64,000 nt of DNA from Calothrix sp. NIES-4105. GTDB lineage: Bacteria; Cyanobacteriota; Cyanobacteriia; Cyanobacteriales; Nostocaceae. The translations under genes were made by a program, and so were the position numbers. The notes under the pieces were generated by a model, which was not told where the DNA came from, made no database searches, and saw only the letters and a list, made by a program, of their open reading frames with translations. This document shows, in pieces, positions 54,449-63,591 of this stretch (position 1 is its first letter; each line of letters opens with the position of its first letter). The stretch is from NCBI RefSeq assembly GCF_002368415.1, contig NZ_AP018292.1, positions 186,001-250,000 on the forward strand. The letters are read 5' to 3'.

Positions 54449-54644
54449 CTTGAGGATTGGCGCCGATAAAATTAATTAGAGTGCTTCTAGGACTATTTTT
54501 GGGAACATTCGCATACCATAATAGAACAAAATCAGTACTTTCATCGAGTTTTATAGCATTCTTAACTGGCGCCTGAGTTAACCGAAATATTTAACAAACA
54601 ACCTGTAGGTATTTACTGAATTTCTGTAAGTATATTTAAAAGCA

Positions 54645-55448
54645 ATGAGAAACAAGCGTCTCTGGATTTTAGTACTATTTTTTATAAGTGTTTTACATGT
54701 AATTATACTTACCAAGAATACCCTAGATACAGGAGGAGGAGCAGGAGAATTAGGAGGAGCAGGAGGATTAAGTAGCCCTTCCCCAATACCAACAGCAAAA
54801 CCAACAGATGCAGGTGCCGCTACAACATCACCAGCGAGAACTCAAGCAGCACCAGACGGCGCCGATGAAGCTTTGAAGAAAGTTATTGAAACCAGACCAG
54901 GGCAAATAGCTTTTAACGTTCCAGGTAAAATGAAGGTTAACGATGCTGAAGTAGTAGAAGTGGTAATTAGTGATGATTTGCAACGCGATTTGAAAAAAGA
55001 ACTTGGAAATCAAACCGGGACGGAGATTGCTAAGTTACAAGTCAGTTCTTTCTTGAAAGCGTGACTAGAAGGCGCCAATTTTAATACAAAATCTCTAAAT
55101 GAAGAAAATAGGTTTTTAATTCAAAATGGTATAGCTACATGGCGATGGAGCGTTACCCCAACAGAGGCAGGCGAGCAAAAGCTATATATGTCTATTTACG
55201 CGCGCGTGCGAAAAAACGGTTCTACTGAAAATGTTGATTTGAAAACTTTCCAGCGCGCGATTAATGTATCGGTTAGTCCAACTAGCTGGTTAAATCAAAA
55301 CTGGAAATGGGTTATTGAAAACTCTACAGGTATTGGAGCAATCTTAGCTGGAATATCAATTTTTGTTGTTGCTAAATGGAAATGGCTTAGAACAAAAATA
55401 CAAACCTTTAATAAACAAGGCGCCTTTTCTAGAAAGAGTAAACCTTGA
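54645..55448 (+). pseudogene. Membrane-anchored protein interrupted by one in-frame TGA
   Basis: Residues 1-24 form an N-terminal membrane helix (LWILVLFFISVLHVIILTK). A Gly/Ala/Pro-rich stretch and a domain ending LQVSSFLKA follow, then TGA at 55062-55064. The same frame continues without break: LEGANFNTKSLNEENRFLIQ, NGIATWRWSVTPTEAGEQ, and a second membrane helix (GIGAILAGISIFVVA) before KKQ-type basic end at 55448. Reading CGA (Arg) at the TGA gives one 267-residue protein. The cause is a single C to T change in GCGCGA. Family not recognised. The downstream half has an internal ATG at 55188. Confidence 0.75.
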
Positions 55449-55714
55449 TATATCCGCTTACGGTAGCGCCTGTCATATAATATTTACTATCTAATTAACT
55501 CTGTTACTTTCAAATACCTAGCAACATCACTTCTATCAACTTCGCAATTGCACTCAGCACTCATAAGATTACATGGTATGCGGGAAACCCAGAGACTTCA
55601 GTCCTGTTTCGGAAGCGACTCAACAAGTTTTAACGCGCAGAGGATGTTCGCCGTCAGTGACAAGAAAAGTTTTGTTTACAAACGGCGCCAATAATTGTTT
55701 TCCAGATGGTGCGT
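55449..55714. other. Intergenic, no gene seen
   Basis: Contains a GC-rich patch (GTATGCGGGAAACCCAGAGA near 55575) of the kind found in cyanobacterial small dispersed repeats. The 61-codon frame over it is not counted. Confidence 0.35.
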
Positions 55715-56990
55715 TCAAGCCAAAACTGGTTTACCCGTGGATATTGCCTGTTCAATAATATCAGCCGCACGACTAACACCCCCAGCACTCTTGGTAGCTT
55801 TTTGTAATTTAAGTACATTTTGCTTATAAGATTCTTGCGTCAATACCTTTGTTACAGCAGCCCGCAAAGAAGCAACATTCAATTTTTTAAGGGTAACAAA
55901 CTCACCTGCTCGAGTCCAAGCAATACGCGCTGCTACCCCTGGTTGGTCATTAGCAACGGGAATCGCCACCATTGGCACTCCATACTTCACACATTCCATT
56001 GTAGTATTCATACCTGCGTGAGTAATCATGAGGGCTGCTTTTTCCAACAGTTCTAATTGAGGCGCATACTCAACAACTAAAGGGTTTCCCGGTAAAGCTG
56101 GTAGTCCCAAAGGTTTTGCGGCGCCTCCCAGAGAGATGACGAGTTCGGCATCCAATCCCTCACAAGCCGAGGCAATGGTTTCAAAAATCCACATCAAGCG
56201 ATTTTGTAATGTTCCCATCGAAGCATAAATCAAAGGTTTTCCAGTTAATTTGTCAAAGGGAAAGGGAACAGATGCGCGACTAGCTCTTGTATGGAAAGTT
56301 CCAGTGAAATGAAACCAAGGGGGTAATTCCAGCCTAGGATATTCAAATTCAGAAGGCGCCTGACTTATTTGAGCCAGTTTAGAGTAACCATCCGAAGGGT
56401 GAGTGTACAAAGGTAGCTTCCACTCTTTGCGATAATTATCTATCAAGTCTTTAATTGGCTTGGCAACTGGATAAAGTAATGCGTAACCTATGTTATTGCG
56501 TAAACGTCCCCACCAAGTTGGGCTATATTTCCAGGTGGTGCAAAAAGGAGGAACGTTGGGGTCTTGATTAAGTACCACAGCGCTGCACACAGTTACAAAA
56601 GGAATTTGCAGAAAATCAGCAATAGTCCCTCCTTCCGCTGAACTTTGGTTTACTAGCATTGCTTCTACACCTGCTGCTTTAAGCAATGCTGGAGCATATC
56701 GAAGAGTAACAGCCGAGATTTCCTTCAGCAATTCAATGGTATATTTTAATGCAGCGATTCCACGCAACTGCCCTAACTTAGTCAAAGATTCTGCCCCTGA
56801 GCCAAGCGGGAAATCTTTCTCACCAATTGCTTGGAATTCTACTCCTGCTGCCAGTACCTTAGATTGACTATCAAGTGTTCCTTCATAGTGTGACGTTGTG
56901 CCCACGCCGAATTAGCTCTTGTCCCAAGGGAAGCATCGTGTTGAGTGGACCAGTTGCTGCACCAGGAGTAATAATGCCAAAATGAGTCAT
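55715..56990 (-). pseudogene. Frameshifted GT1/macrolide-type glycosyltransferase
   Basis: The N-terminus begins at 56990: MTHFGIITPGAATGPLNTML, PLGQELIRRGHNVTL, then a stop. The other frame supplies the rest from TLDSQSKVLAAGVEFQAIGE to 55715, including the signature ITHAGMNTTMECVKYGVPMV followed by PVANDQPGVAARI. Relatives read straight through this point in one frame, so there is a frameshift between 56883 and 56905. It was a glycosyltransferase of about 425 residues using a nucleotide sugar and an unknown acceptor such as a carotenoid or sterol-like lipid. Confidence 0.8.
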
Positions 56991-57111
56991 AATAATGTTG
57001 TTTCCTGTACTCGTATTTCTTCGACACGGAATTATTGTTCTGATGCCATCAAATAAAATTATTCTGAACAATAATTACTTAAAGTGTAATAGGTGTGATC
57101 CACTATGAATT

Positions 57112-57261
57112 ATGCAGTTAATGAAATTTGTTTTATTACGGCAAATTTTGATTGAGTTATTTCTTATAGATGGTGATGAGCTTGGTTATTACATTGCTGA
57201 CCGAAGAATTCGCAATTACTACGAGCGGAGTCACACTCGTGTTATTAAAAAGCGGACGTAA
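57112..57261 (+). CDS. Possible small protein (49 aa)
   Basis: ATG 57112 reads MQLMKFVLLRQILIELFLID, then GDELGYYIADRRIRNYYERS and a basic end. It has a hydrophobic helix and a Tyr/Arg-rich C-terminus and appears protein-like. It may be a remnant. No ribosome binding site is clear. Confidence 0.3.
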   Translation: MQLMKFVLLRQILIELFLIDGDELGYYIADRRIRNYYERSHTRVIKKRT

Positions 57262-57659
57262 TTGAGAATTGATTAATTAAGGATGCTTACACCATTATTC
57301 ATTTATGGCGTATAAATTTAAACAATGCGTAGTTCAACCGAACGGTTTATCCGTGGGGCATTAATTGCGTTACATGCACTTCAGAATTGAGAATTAGAAA
57401 TGACCCTATGGAAAACACATAAACTAATAAATGTTGGCACCTAATAGAATAACACTACCATTATGAGTCTAAATTTCAGGCACCCATACTTAGGAAAAGG
57501 CGCCATACAAATTTCTTTAAGTTTTAATATTTTCATGGCAATCTGGAGCCGAAAATAAGAAATGTACAAACTATCAAATTGAGATATGAAGTTGTACTAC
57601 ATCCCGACAACAAGGGCAGTACGCCCTTATAGAAGGTGCCCAATAACAAATATTGCCAA
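57262..57659. other. Intergenic, no gene seen
   Basis: AT-rich with GGCACC and GGCGCC motifs near 57436, 57479 and 57499. No frame or hairpin is supported. Confidence 0.4.
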
Positions 57660-57986
57660 TTATTCATCACTCCATCCGCAAGCTGGGCACAGAAAATCTT
57701 CAACTAAAAGTTCTTGACTTGAAAACTTGTAATTGCAATTTGGACAGGCGCCAGTAAATAGCGGATGACTATCGAGCAGTGCCAGTTTTTCTTCGATAGT
57801 TCGATTTTGTAATGGTTGTTTGATAACTTTTCCGTTATAAATGGCACCTATCTCAGGAGCATAGTAAATACATATGTTTTGCTCTGGTCCATCTGGAAGA
57901 ACTTCGCAAGATAAAAAAGGATTGTCGCAGTAAAAACGACAGCTAGGACATTCAGGTAATTGACGTACCGCGCGGGGTTTTATCAT
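57660..57986 (-). CDS. Zinc-ribbon-like protein
   Basis: 108 residues from ATG 57986 (a longer frame to 58082 has an unlikely start region). Two paired Cys knuckles are present: CPSCRFYC near residue 13 and CPNC...CPAC near 77-104 (GACPNCNYKF, FLCPACGWSD). The middle part, EVLPDGPEQNICIYYAPEIG, contains another Cys. This is a small metal-binding protein, probably of nucleic-acid or protein contact. No named family is recognised. The frame has one GCGCGC near its start. Confidence 0.6.
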   Translation of the reverse strand: MIKPRAVRQLPECPSCRFYCDNPFLSCEVLPDGPEQNICIYYAPEIGAIYNGKVIKQPLQNRTIEEKLALLDSHPLFTGACPNCNYKFSSQELLVEDFLCPACGWSDE

Positions 57987-58082
57987 AAGTAGTAGATATG
58001 TTTTATTCACCGTAACATTTGGAACATCAAGATGTCTGTTGGTAGAAACACGCGGACACAGTTTTGTAGAAGAGCGCCACAC

Positions 58083-58787
58083 GTGTTATGCTCAAATCGC
58101 TTATCAATTAAACGGTGCCGCTAATTGATTATCAATAATCATTGCTTATTGACATATGATTCGATTCAAAATGACCCTACTTAGCATACCTTGTGAGGAT
58201 ATATGAACAAGCAGAAAAGCCTTAATCCCTTACTGAAATAGTCAAATGAGGTCAAATGCAGTGCTAGAGGGAGATTAGCGCCGTAGTGAGGAGTATATCT
58301 GATAAACGCGATATCCTAAAGTTAGGTGTAACTAAGGTGTAACTAAGGTTATACATGTTTGACGCGCGCTGACCGTATTGTAGTAGTGAAATACTAAATC
58401 TAAATTATAATTTTGTTGACAAATAATTGGAATAGAGAAAGTAAAGTTAAAGTTAGGTTCAACTAAAGTTGCACCTTAGTGCCACGTTGAGTCAAAGTAG
58501 TATGGGATACAACCCTAATACGTAAATTTAATTTTCAAGCAAGTATAATTTATAAAAGGCGCCGTTTTTAAAGTTTAATTTTTAATTACTTTGATATTGC
58601 ACGATTAAATTTCAGTTAGTGCGGTTGGCATTCTTTACACTTGCAACTGGAATGGTGCCAGTGAAGAACAAGGAGTAGGCTCCGCTAAGACAGGCTTTGC
58701 TACAATTAGCATTGTAAAGATAAGCATAACTATAGATTCATATCTAAAAAAACTAGTGCATAAAGATATTAATTTCTCCATGTAGAT
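58083..58787. other. Intergenic with short direct repeats
   Basis: GTGTAACTAAG occurs twice in tandem near 58326-58347, with GTTCAACTAAAG as a variant near 58457 and TTAGGTTCAACT close by. TTGACA lies near 58418. There is no supported gene. These repeats could be a binding region for a regulator. Confidence 0.4.
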
Positions 58788-58807
58788 AGTTATGCAGCTG
58801 CACAACT
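58788..58807. promoter_or_regulatory. 20-bp near-perfect palindrome before the Cys-rich peptide gene
   Basis: AGTTATGCAGCTGCACAACT at 58788-58807 has one mismatched pair, and ends 20 bases before the ATG at 58828. It overlaps the leader, so it may be an operator or a 5' mRNA hairpin. Confidence 0.55.
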
Positions 58808-58827
58808 ACACCCAAAGGAGAAAACAA

Positions 58828-58965
58828 ATGATGAGTACAAAAAAGATTGTAGCGAGTACTTTACTTGCTCTAACTGTTATAAGTGTTAGCCTTAGCGCAG
58901 CACAAAAAGCAGATGCTAGATATTGTTTAGATTGCTGCTCTACTGGTAAAAAGACTTGTCAATAG
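58828..58965 (+). CDS. Secreted Cys-rich peptide (45 aa)
   Basis: ATG 58828 follows AAAGGAGAAAACA, a strong ribosome binding site. A signal peptide covers about residues 1-28 (KKIVASTLLALTVISVSLSA). The mature peptide of about 15-20 residues ends ARYCLDCCSTGKKTCQ with four Cys. A good terminator follows at 59080. Short, secreted, Cys-dense peptides are often bacteriocin-like or signalling molecules; no modification or export genes are adjacent, so the role is open. Confidence 0.7.
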   Translation: MMSTKKIVASTLLALTVISVSLSAAQKADARYCLDCCSTGKKTCQ

Positions 58966-59079
58966 TTCGGAACTCAAACAAATAACTTACATAGTATTTA
59001 CTAATACTTGTAAGTTAAGTCTGATAATGATAAAGGTGCCTATCATTTTACCAATAATGTAGATTTGTTAATTGTAAAC

Positions 59080-59106
59080 AAGGCTGGTATTTTAACCAGC
59101 CTTTCT
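59080..59106 (+). terminator. Rho-independent terminator
   Basis: AAGGCTGGT-ATTTTA-ACCAGCCTT followed by TCTT, 115 bases after the peptide stop. The nine-base stem is perfect. Confidence 0.85.
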
Positions 59107-59194
59107 TATAATTTTTTTGAGATGTTCTCTTAGATAGGCACCAATAATTTAAATACTTAGATATTTAAATTTTGAACGTAGTGAGTGGCGCCTA

Positions 59195-59836
59195 TTATAA
59201 TAATATTTTCATAAACTTATATTCTTTGCGCGCGCGATAAGAGTTTACATGACTATACGACTCAATTACAAGATTTTTTTTGACATTAATCTCTCCTACG
59301 TAGTCTACTGTTCCAAAAATATGATGTATTGAAAATTTGACATTATTAGCTTCATTATCTACTACATAATAACCACTATAAGAATCTTCATAATCTTTTT
59401 CAAACCAGGCTGAAAATGGTTTAGGTGTATCAAATGTACTGACTTCAATAACAGTATAGTCAGGGTAGAATTTGATATAATTATAAAAATTACCTGACAC
59501 AGACTGATATGCACCGTCAAAACGAATCAAATAATATTTTTTATGAAACTCGTCTAATTTTGCTTTGATGTCCGGCGCCTTAATATTACCCAAAATCTCA
59601 TAAGCCTGAGTTCTGACTAATATATCACAATCATCTAAAGCTTGCGTCACAAGGCTTAATCCTTCACGCCCATACTTAAAAGCTTGAGTTAAAGCAGCAA
59701 TGCGATGGGAAACTTCAGGCGCCAATAACCGTTGCTTAACTCCCTCAATTCCTCCCAAAACTGCGGCGCCTGTATAAGTAAGACCATTCCCAAGAACTGC
59801 GTCGTACTCTCCTGGCTGGTTTATATTATCTGACAT
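59195..59836 (-). CDS. HEAT-like/beta domain protein, paralogue A
   Basis: 213 residues from ATG 59836 (MSDNINQPGEYDAVLGNG). The N-terminal half has HEAT/PBS-lyase-type helices (GGIEGVKQRLLAPEVSHRIA, then SLVTQALDDCDILVRTQAYE). The C-terminal half is beta-rich (RFDGAYQSVSGNFYNYIKFY, PDYTVIEVSTFDTP, KYEFKMK-like end) and recalls lipocalin- or WGR-sized barrels. It is a clear tandem paralogue of the 59928 gene. I do not recognise the full-length family. Cytoplasmic, no signal peptide. Confidence 0.7.
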   Translation of the reverse strand: MSDNINQPGEYDAVLGNGLTYTGAAVLGGIEGVKQRLLAPEVSHRIAALTQAFKYGREGLSLVTQALDDCDILVRTQAYEILGNIKAPDIKAKLDEFHKKYYLIRFDGAYQSVSGNFYNYIKFYPDYTVIEVSTFDTPKPFSAWFEKDYEDSYSGYYVVDNEANNVKFSIHHIFGTVDYVGEINVKKNLVIESYSHVNSYRARKEYKFMKILL

Positions 59837-59894
59837 ATCACAAGTTTTATTTTTTATAATAACAGATGCCAATATTCTAAATACTTAGATACTT

Positions 59895-59910
59895 AAATAC
59901 TTAAGTATTT
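59895..59910. repeat. AAATACTTAAGTATTT palindrome in the AT-rich repeat family
   Basis: A 16-base perfect palindrome in a run of AAATACTTAGATACTT-type units at 59877-59913, ending TATTTATGAGTGTAGGCGCC. It is the clearest copy of this dispersed family and lies between the two paralogues. Confidence 0.65.
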
Positions 59911-59927
59911 ATGAGTGTAGGCGCCGT

Positions 59928-60569
59928 TTAAGATGATATTTTTATAAATCTATATTCATCCGAGCCTCTGGATTTACTTCTACGACTGAACCATTTGAGG
60001 TTAATATTAGTACCATAAATATTTGTTTTAGCAACAAAATCGACTATTCTATTATTAAGTTGATAAAAAAATCTAATTATTTCTTTTTTATTTTCGACGA
60101 TGTAAATATCACTATATATATCATTGTTTTCTTTGTTGAACCACGTTATTACTTTTTCAGGAGTATCCATTGTACTTGTGGTAATCACCGTGTAATCCGG
60201 ATAAAATCTCAGGTAACTATAATGCTTACTGCCATCGCATTGATAAATACCGTTGAAATGAATTAAGTAGTGCCGTTCGCGGAATTGAATTAATTTAGCT
60301 AGAATCTCCGATTTGTCTAATTTATCCAAAATCTCATATGCATAAACCCTAACAAATCTATTTGGATTATTAAGAGCTTCTACAATCAAATTTAACCCTT
60401 CTTGTCCATGATTAAGAGCTTCATCTAAAGCTGCAATTCTATAGGAAACTTCAGGCGCCAACAATCGTTGCTTGACTCCTTGAATCCCTCCTAACACTCC
60501 AGAGTTTGTATTAATATGATGGTTTCCTAATACTGCGTCGTACTTACCAGTTTGATTTGTATTAGTCAT
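59928..60569 (-). CDS. HEAT-like/beta domain protein, paralogue B, promoter displaced by IS630
   Basis: 213 residues from ATG 60569 (MTNTNQTGKYDAVLGNHH), the start aligned with paralogue A. The HEAT-type part is GVLGGIQGVKQRLLAPEVSY with VRVYAYEILDKLDKSE; the beta part has FNGIYQCDGSKHYSYLRFYP. The IS element ends about five bases before the ATG, so the natural leader is cut off. An upstream start inside the IS (60644) would add 25 IS-coded residues. Expression now depends on readout from the IS. Confidence 0.7.
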   Translation of the reverse strand: MTNTNQTGKYDAVLGNHHINTNSGVLGGIQGVKQRLLAPEVSYRIAALDEALNHGQEGLNLIVEALNNPNRFVRVYAYEILDKLDKSEILAKLIQFRERHYLIHFNGIYQCDGSKHYSYLRFYPDYTVITTSTMDTPEKVITWFNKENNDIYSDIYIVENKKEIIRFFYQLNNRIVDFVAKTNIYGTNINLKWFSRRSKSRGSDEYRFIKISS

Positions 60570-60574
60570 AACTA

Positions 60575-61695
60575 TAGCAATCCGGAATGATTCATGAGAA
60601 AACACCATACTCATCAAGCTTGTCAAAGTTAAAAATTTGACCATGTACGGCTAATTAAAACAACGCCTTAACAACAGAGAAAGAATGACAGAAAAAATAA
60701 AATTCTCGAATTAGTTTTTTGGCTTGCAGCCAAATATCTTCCACAGGATTTTGTTGCGGAGCATTTGGGGCAAAGCGCTCGCAAGTTATTAACCATTCTT
60801 CTTTTTCTAGTGAAGTATTTAAAGAATCCAAGTAGTCTTTGATTTGCTGCGAACGATGATAGCTTGCGCCGTCCCAGATAATTAAAAGCTTGGCGCCAGG
60901 TCTTTGTGAGCGAAGATATTCCAAAAAATTAATTGTGTTAAGAGAGTCACCTTTCTTGGCACTATAGGTTAAAAATTCTTTTGTTTTATAGTCTAAGGCG
61001 CCGAAATATGTTTGTTTATAACGACTGTTTACAACTGGGATTAATATACGTTCTTTCATCTTACCCCAAATATACCCGCATACATCTCCCCATAGTAGAT
61101 GACACTCATCTATCATAAAGATAACTAGCTCTCCTGACTCGATTTCTGGTCGTCTCGCTTCCAACAATGCACAAATTTATTTTTTTTTTGAATCTACCAA
61201 TTCTTGGTCGTACTTTGGGTTACTCGCTTGAGCTTTTTTCCAACTAATACGTGCTTCATTAAACAAATCATAGTAGCTTTGTTTCGATTGGAACGTAACT
61301 TCGTACTTTGATGCAATCTGGTACTCCAGTTCGTTCAAAGTCCAACTATCCTTTGTTTGCAACCACTCAATGATTTCTGCATGTTGGTGTTCATCTAAAA
61401 AACCCTTGCTACCTTTATACGCTAGTTTTAAGCCTTCTACACCGTTTTGAAAAAATATCTTCTTCCATGTACTGATAAATCCAGATGAAACATTTAGTAT
61501 AGGCATTATATCCTTGTGTTTATACCCGCATAACAGCATCTTGACTGCTGTTGCTCGCAAGATTTCGCGTTTATCCTCACTGTTTTTGATAAAATCCTCT
61601 AATGACTGAATCCACATAGCAGCACCCGTACAGTTGTATTTTAGTTTACTTAAATTCCATAACCGTATTTTCTCATAAATGATTCCGGATTGCTA
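60575..61695 (-). mobile_element. IS630-family insertion sequence (complete)
   Basis: Left end TAGCAATCCGGAATGATTCA (60575 on) and right end read inward as TAGCAATCCGGAATCATTTA (61695 back) are inverted repeats of about 28 bases with few mismatches. Both ends are flanked by TA (60573-60574 and 61696-61697), the IS630/Tc1-type target duplication. The element is 1,121 bp. It holds two GGCGCC motifs, so it has been resident for some time. Confidence 0.9.
60655..61617 (-). CDS. IS630 transposase, two frames joined at an A10 slippery site
   Basis: The first frame (61617-61177) carries the HTH part: AVKMLLCGYKHKDIMPILNV, FISTWKKIFFQNGVEGL and DSWTLNELEYQIASKYEV. The second (61167-60655) carries the DDE catalytic part: FMIDECHLLWGD (Asp), LIIWDGASYHRSQQ (Asp) and NPVEDIWLQAKK (Glu). 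They meet at a run of ten A on the coding strand (61173-61186 region), a typical site for transcriptional slippage or ribosomal frameshifting in this family. The full product would be about 320 residues and is probably active. Confidence 0.9.
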
Positions 61696-61915
61696 TATCA
61701 GCAAAAGTCACTATTTTCCATAATAACAGGCGTCATAAATGATGTATTGTTATAAAATATTATTATGAGTTCGATTATTATTTTCGAGGGATAGCAGGCG
61801 CCGCAAACCTCTATTGTCGTCAAATTTGACGGTGCGGAGAGCTTTTATAGAAGTAGCATGAGCATTTAGACAGTTTGCCCTGGGATTAAGTTGGGTTAAC
61901 GGCGCCTGTCCAAAA

Positions 61916-62551
61916 TTATTTAGCAGTAGTTGTTTCCTTATGAAGCGTCAAAGGCATCCAAGAAGTTATAAAATTAGGTATTGTTGAAAGATACCTATCA
62001 GGTATACTACATCTAACATCTGAGTAATAACCCCCTAGACCTATTATTTTAGCTCCTAAATCCTCTAACCTGTCCCAAGAGTCAACCATATCAGATTGAG
62101 TATCGGCGCCATTTCCGAAATGTTCTTTAAACACGTTGCACTCAAATTTTGTGACGTAATGTTTCAATGCACTGTAAAACTTTTTATTATCAACTGTTTC
62201 TCGCTCTTGTTGATGAAATTCATATGTATTTGTTCGGATTTTGCCTCTATTTAACTTCAAATTAGTTTTGATGTATGGCACAGAACTCTTGATTTTACGG
62301 GCTTTATGACCAAGTTCTAAAATACAACCAAGCATTGTACCATTAAAGCAATACAATCCTGTATCTCTTTGGAACTGATGCTTCAACTCAGACGCGCGCC
62401 AACCGCCGTTACCTGTTGAAACTTCAGCATATTGTACTGTTCGCAGTGTTATCCACTCTCTAATAATTGCCTTGAGCCGCGCGTCAGCCAAAAGATAAGA
62501 CAATCCCGTATCTGCAAATGCTTCACCCGAATCGGCGCCTACATAAATCAT
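61916..62551 (-). CDS. Hypothetical protein, tandem paralogue A
   Basis: 211 residues from ATG 62551, chosen because GGAGGTGAT stands right before it. Starts MIYVGADSGEAFADTGLSYL. Conserved with the neighbour are LKAIIREWITLRT, the Cys-containing DTGLYCFNGTMLGC and DMVDSWDRLEDLGAKI, and IPDRYLSTIPNFITSWMP. No named family is recognised. The mixture of helices and the conserved Cys and Trp suggest a stable domain of about 200 residues. The pair is probably one transcription unit with the gene at 62753. Confidence 0.65.
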   Translation of the reverse strand: MIYVGADSGEAFADTGLSYLLADARLKAIIREWITLRTVQYAEVSTGNGGWRASELKHQFQRDTGLYCFNGTMLGCILELGHKARKIKSSVPYIKTNLKLNRGKIRTNTYEFHQQERETVDNKKFYSALKHYVTKFECNVFKEHFGNGADTQSDMVDSWDRLEDLGAKIIGLGGYYSDVRCSIPDRYLSTIPNFITSWMPLTLHKETTTAK

Positions 62552-62752
62552 AATTATCACCTCCACCGTAAATAATTTTGTAATTCTACTATTTCTGCTG
62601 TTGGATATTGACAAAACAAGTTAAGTTTTATCCTTTGTGCTTCAAGCTAATGGCGCCAATACCTTGAAAGCCACTTGAAACCGAAGCGGCGCCTGCTATT
62701 CATTGGGGACAACTATTGGTTGTCGATAATAACGGCGCCTCTCCGAATTAAA

Positions 62753-63388
62753 TTATCTACTAACACGAGTTTTCAAGTTGTGAAGCGTGGCAGGCATCCA
62801 AGGTTTAATAAAGTTCGGTATTGTTGAAAGATATTTTTTAGGCACATCACAGGTGACATTTGAGCTAAAACTTCCTCTACCTGTAAATTTGACACCCAAA
62901 TCTTCTAATCTATTCCAAGAGTCAATCATGTCAGATTCGGTGTCGGCGCCGTCCCCGAAATACTTTTTGAAAACATCGCATTGAAATTGTGTAGTGTAGT
63001 GCTTTAACGCGCTGTAAAGCTTTTTATCATCTACTGTTTCTATTTCTATTTCTTCTATTTCTTCGTCGTAGCTATCGCTCTGTTCCGTACTAGATTTTAA
63101 CTTTAGGTTTGTTTGTACCTCCCAACTCGTCTTATCAACTCTATGACCAACTTCTAAAACACAACCAAGCATTGTACCGTTAAAGCAATACAAACCTGTA
63201 TCCCTTTGGAACATGTGCTTTAAATCACAGACGCGCAATCCCTCTTCATCAATTAAAACTACAGGTACAGGTTTTGTGCGTAAAGATATCCATTCTTTAA
63301 TAATTGCTTTTAAGCGCACGTCTGCTAACAAATAAGATAATCCAGTACTCGTAAACGCTTCACTCGAATCTCCGCCTGTGTAAATCAT
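62753..63388 (-). CDS. Hypothetical protein, tandem paralogue B
   Basis: 211 residues from ATG 63388 (GGGAG before it). Starts MIYTGGDSSEAFTSTGLSYL. It shares with paralogue A the blocks FQRDTGLYCFNGTMLGC, YSALKHYTTQFQCDVFKKYF and PKKYLSTIPNFIKPWMP. An acidic insert (SYDEEIEEIEIETVDD) differs. The two genes are separated by about 200 bases rich in GGCGCC. Function unknown; duplication implies selection for variants, as seen for toxin-immunity or surface proteins, but nothing proves that. Confidence 0.65.
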   Translation of the reverse strand: MIYTGGDSSEAFTSTGLSYLLADVRLKAIIKEWISLRTKPVPVVLIDEEGLRVCDLKHMFQRDTGLYCFNGTMLGCVLEVGHRVDKTSWEVQTNLKLKSSTEQSDSYDEEIEEIEIETVDDKKLYSALKHYTTQFQCDVFKKYFGDGADTESDMIDSWNRLEDLGVKFTGRGSFSSNVTCDVPKKYLSTIPNFIKPWMPATLHNLKTRVSR

Positions 63389-63591
63389 AATTACTCCCAA
63401 GAAAAGTGTAGTAACCTTGACTAATTCCTTTTAAAGTACTGAAGAACTATCAATACAAATAGTAGTTCAAGCACCTTAATAAAGATATTATAATGAAAAT
63501 TACAATACAAGTGTAATTATTTTAGTCAATACAGTTGTCACTACTGCACTATGTTGCTAGTTTGAAATTAGGTATTACTTGTGGTGATATA

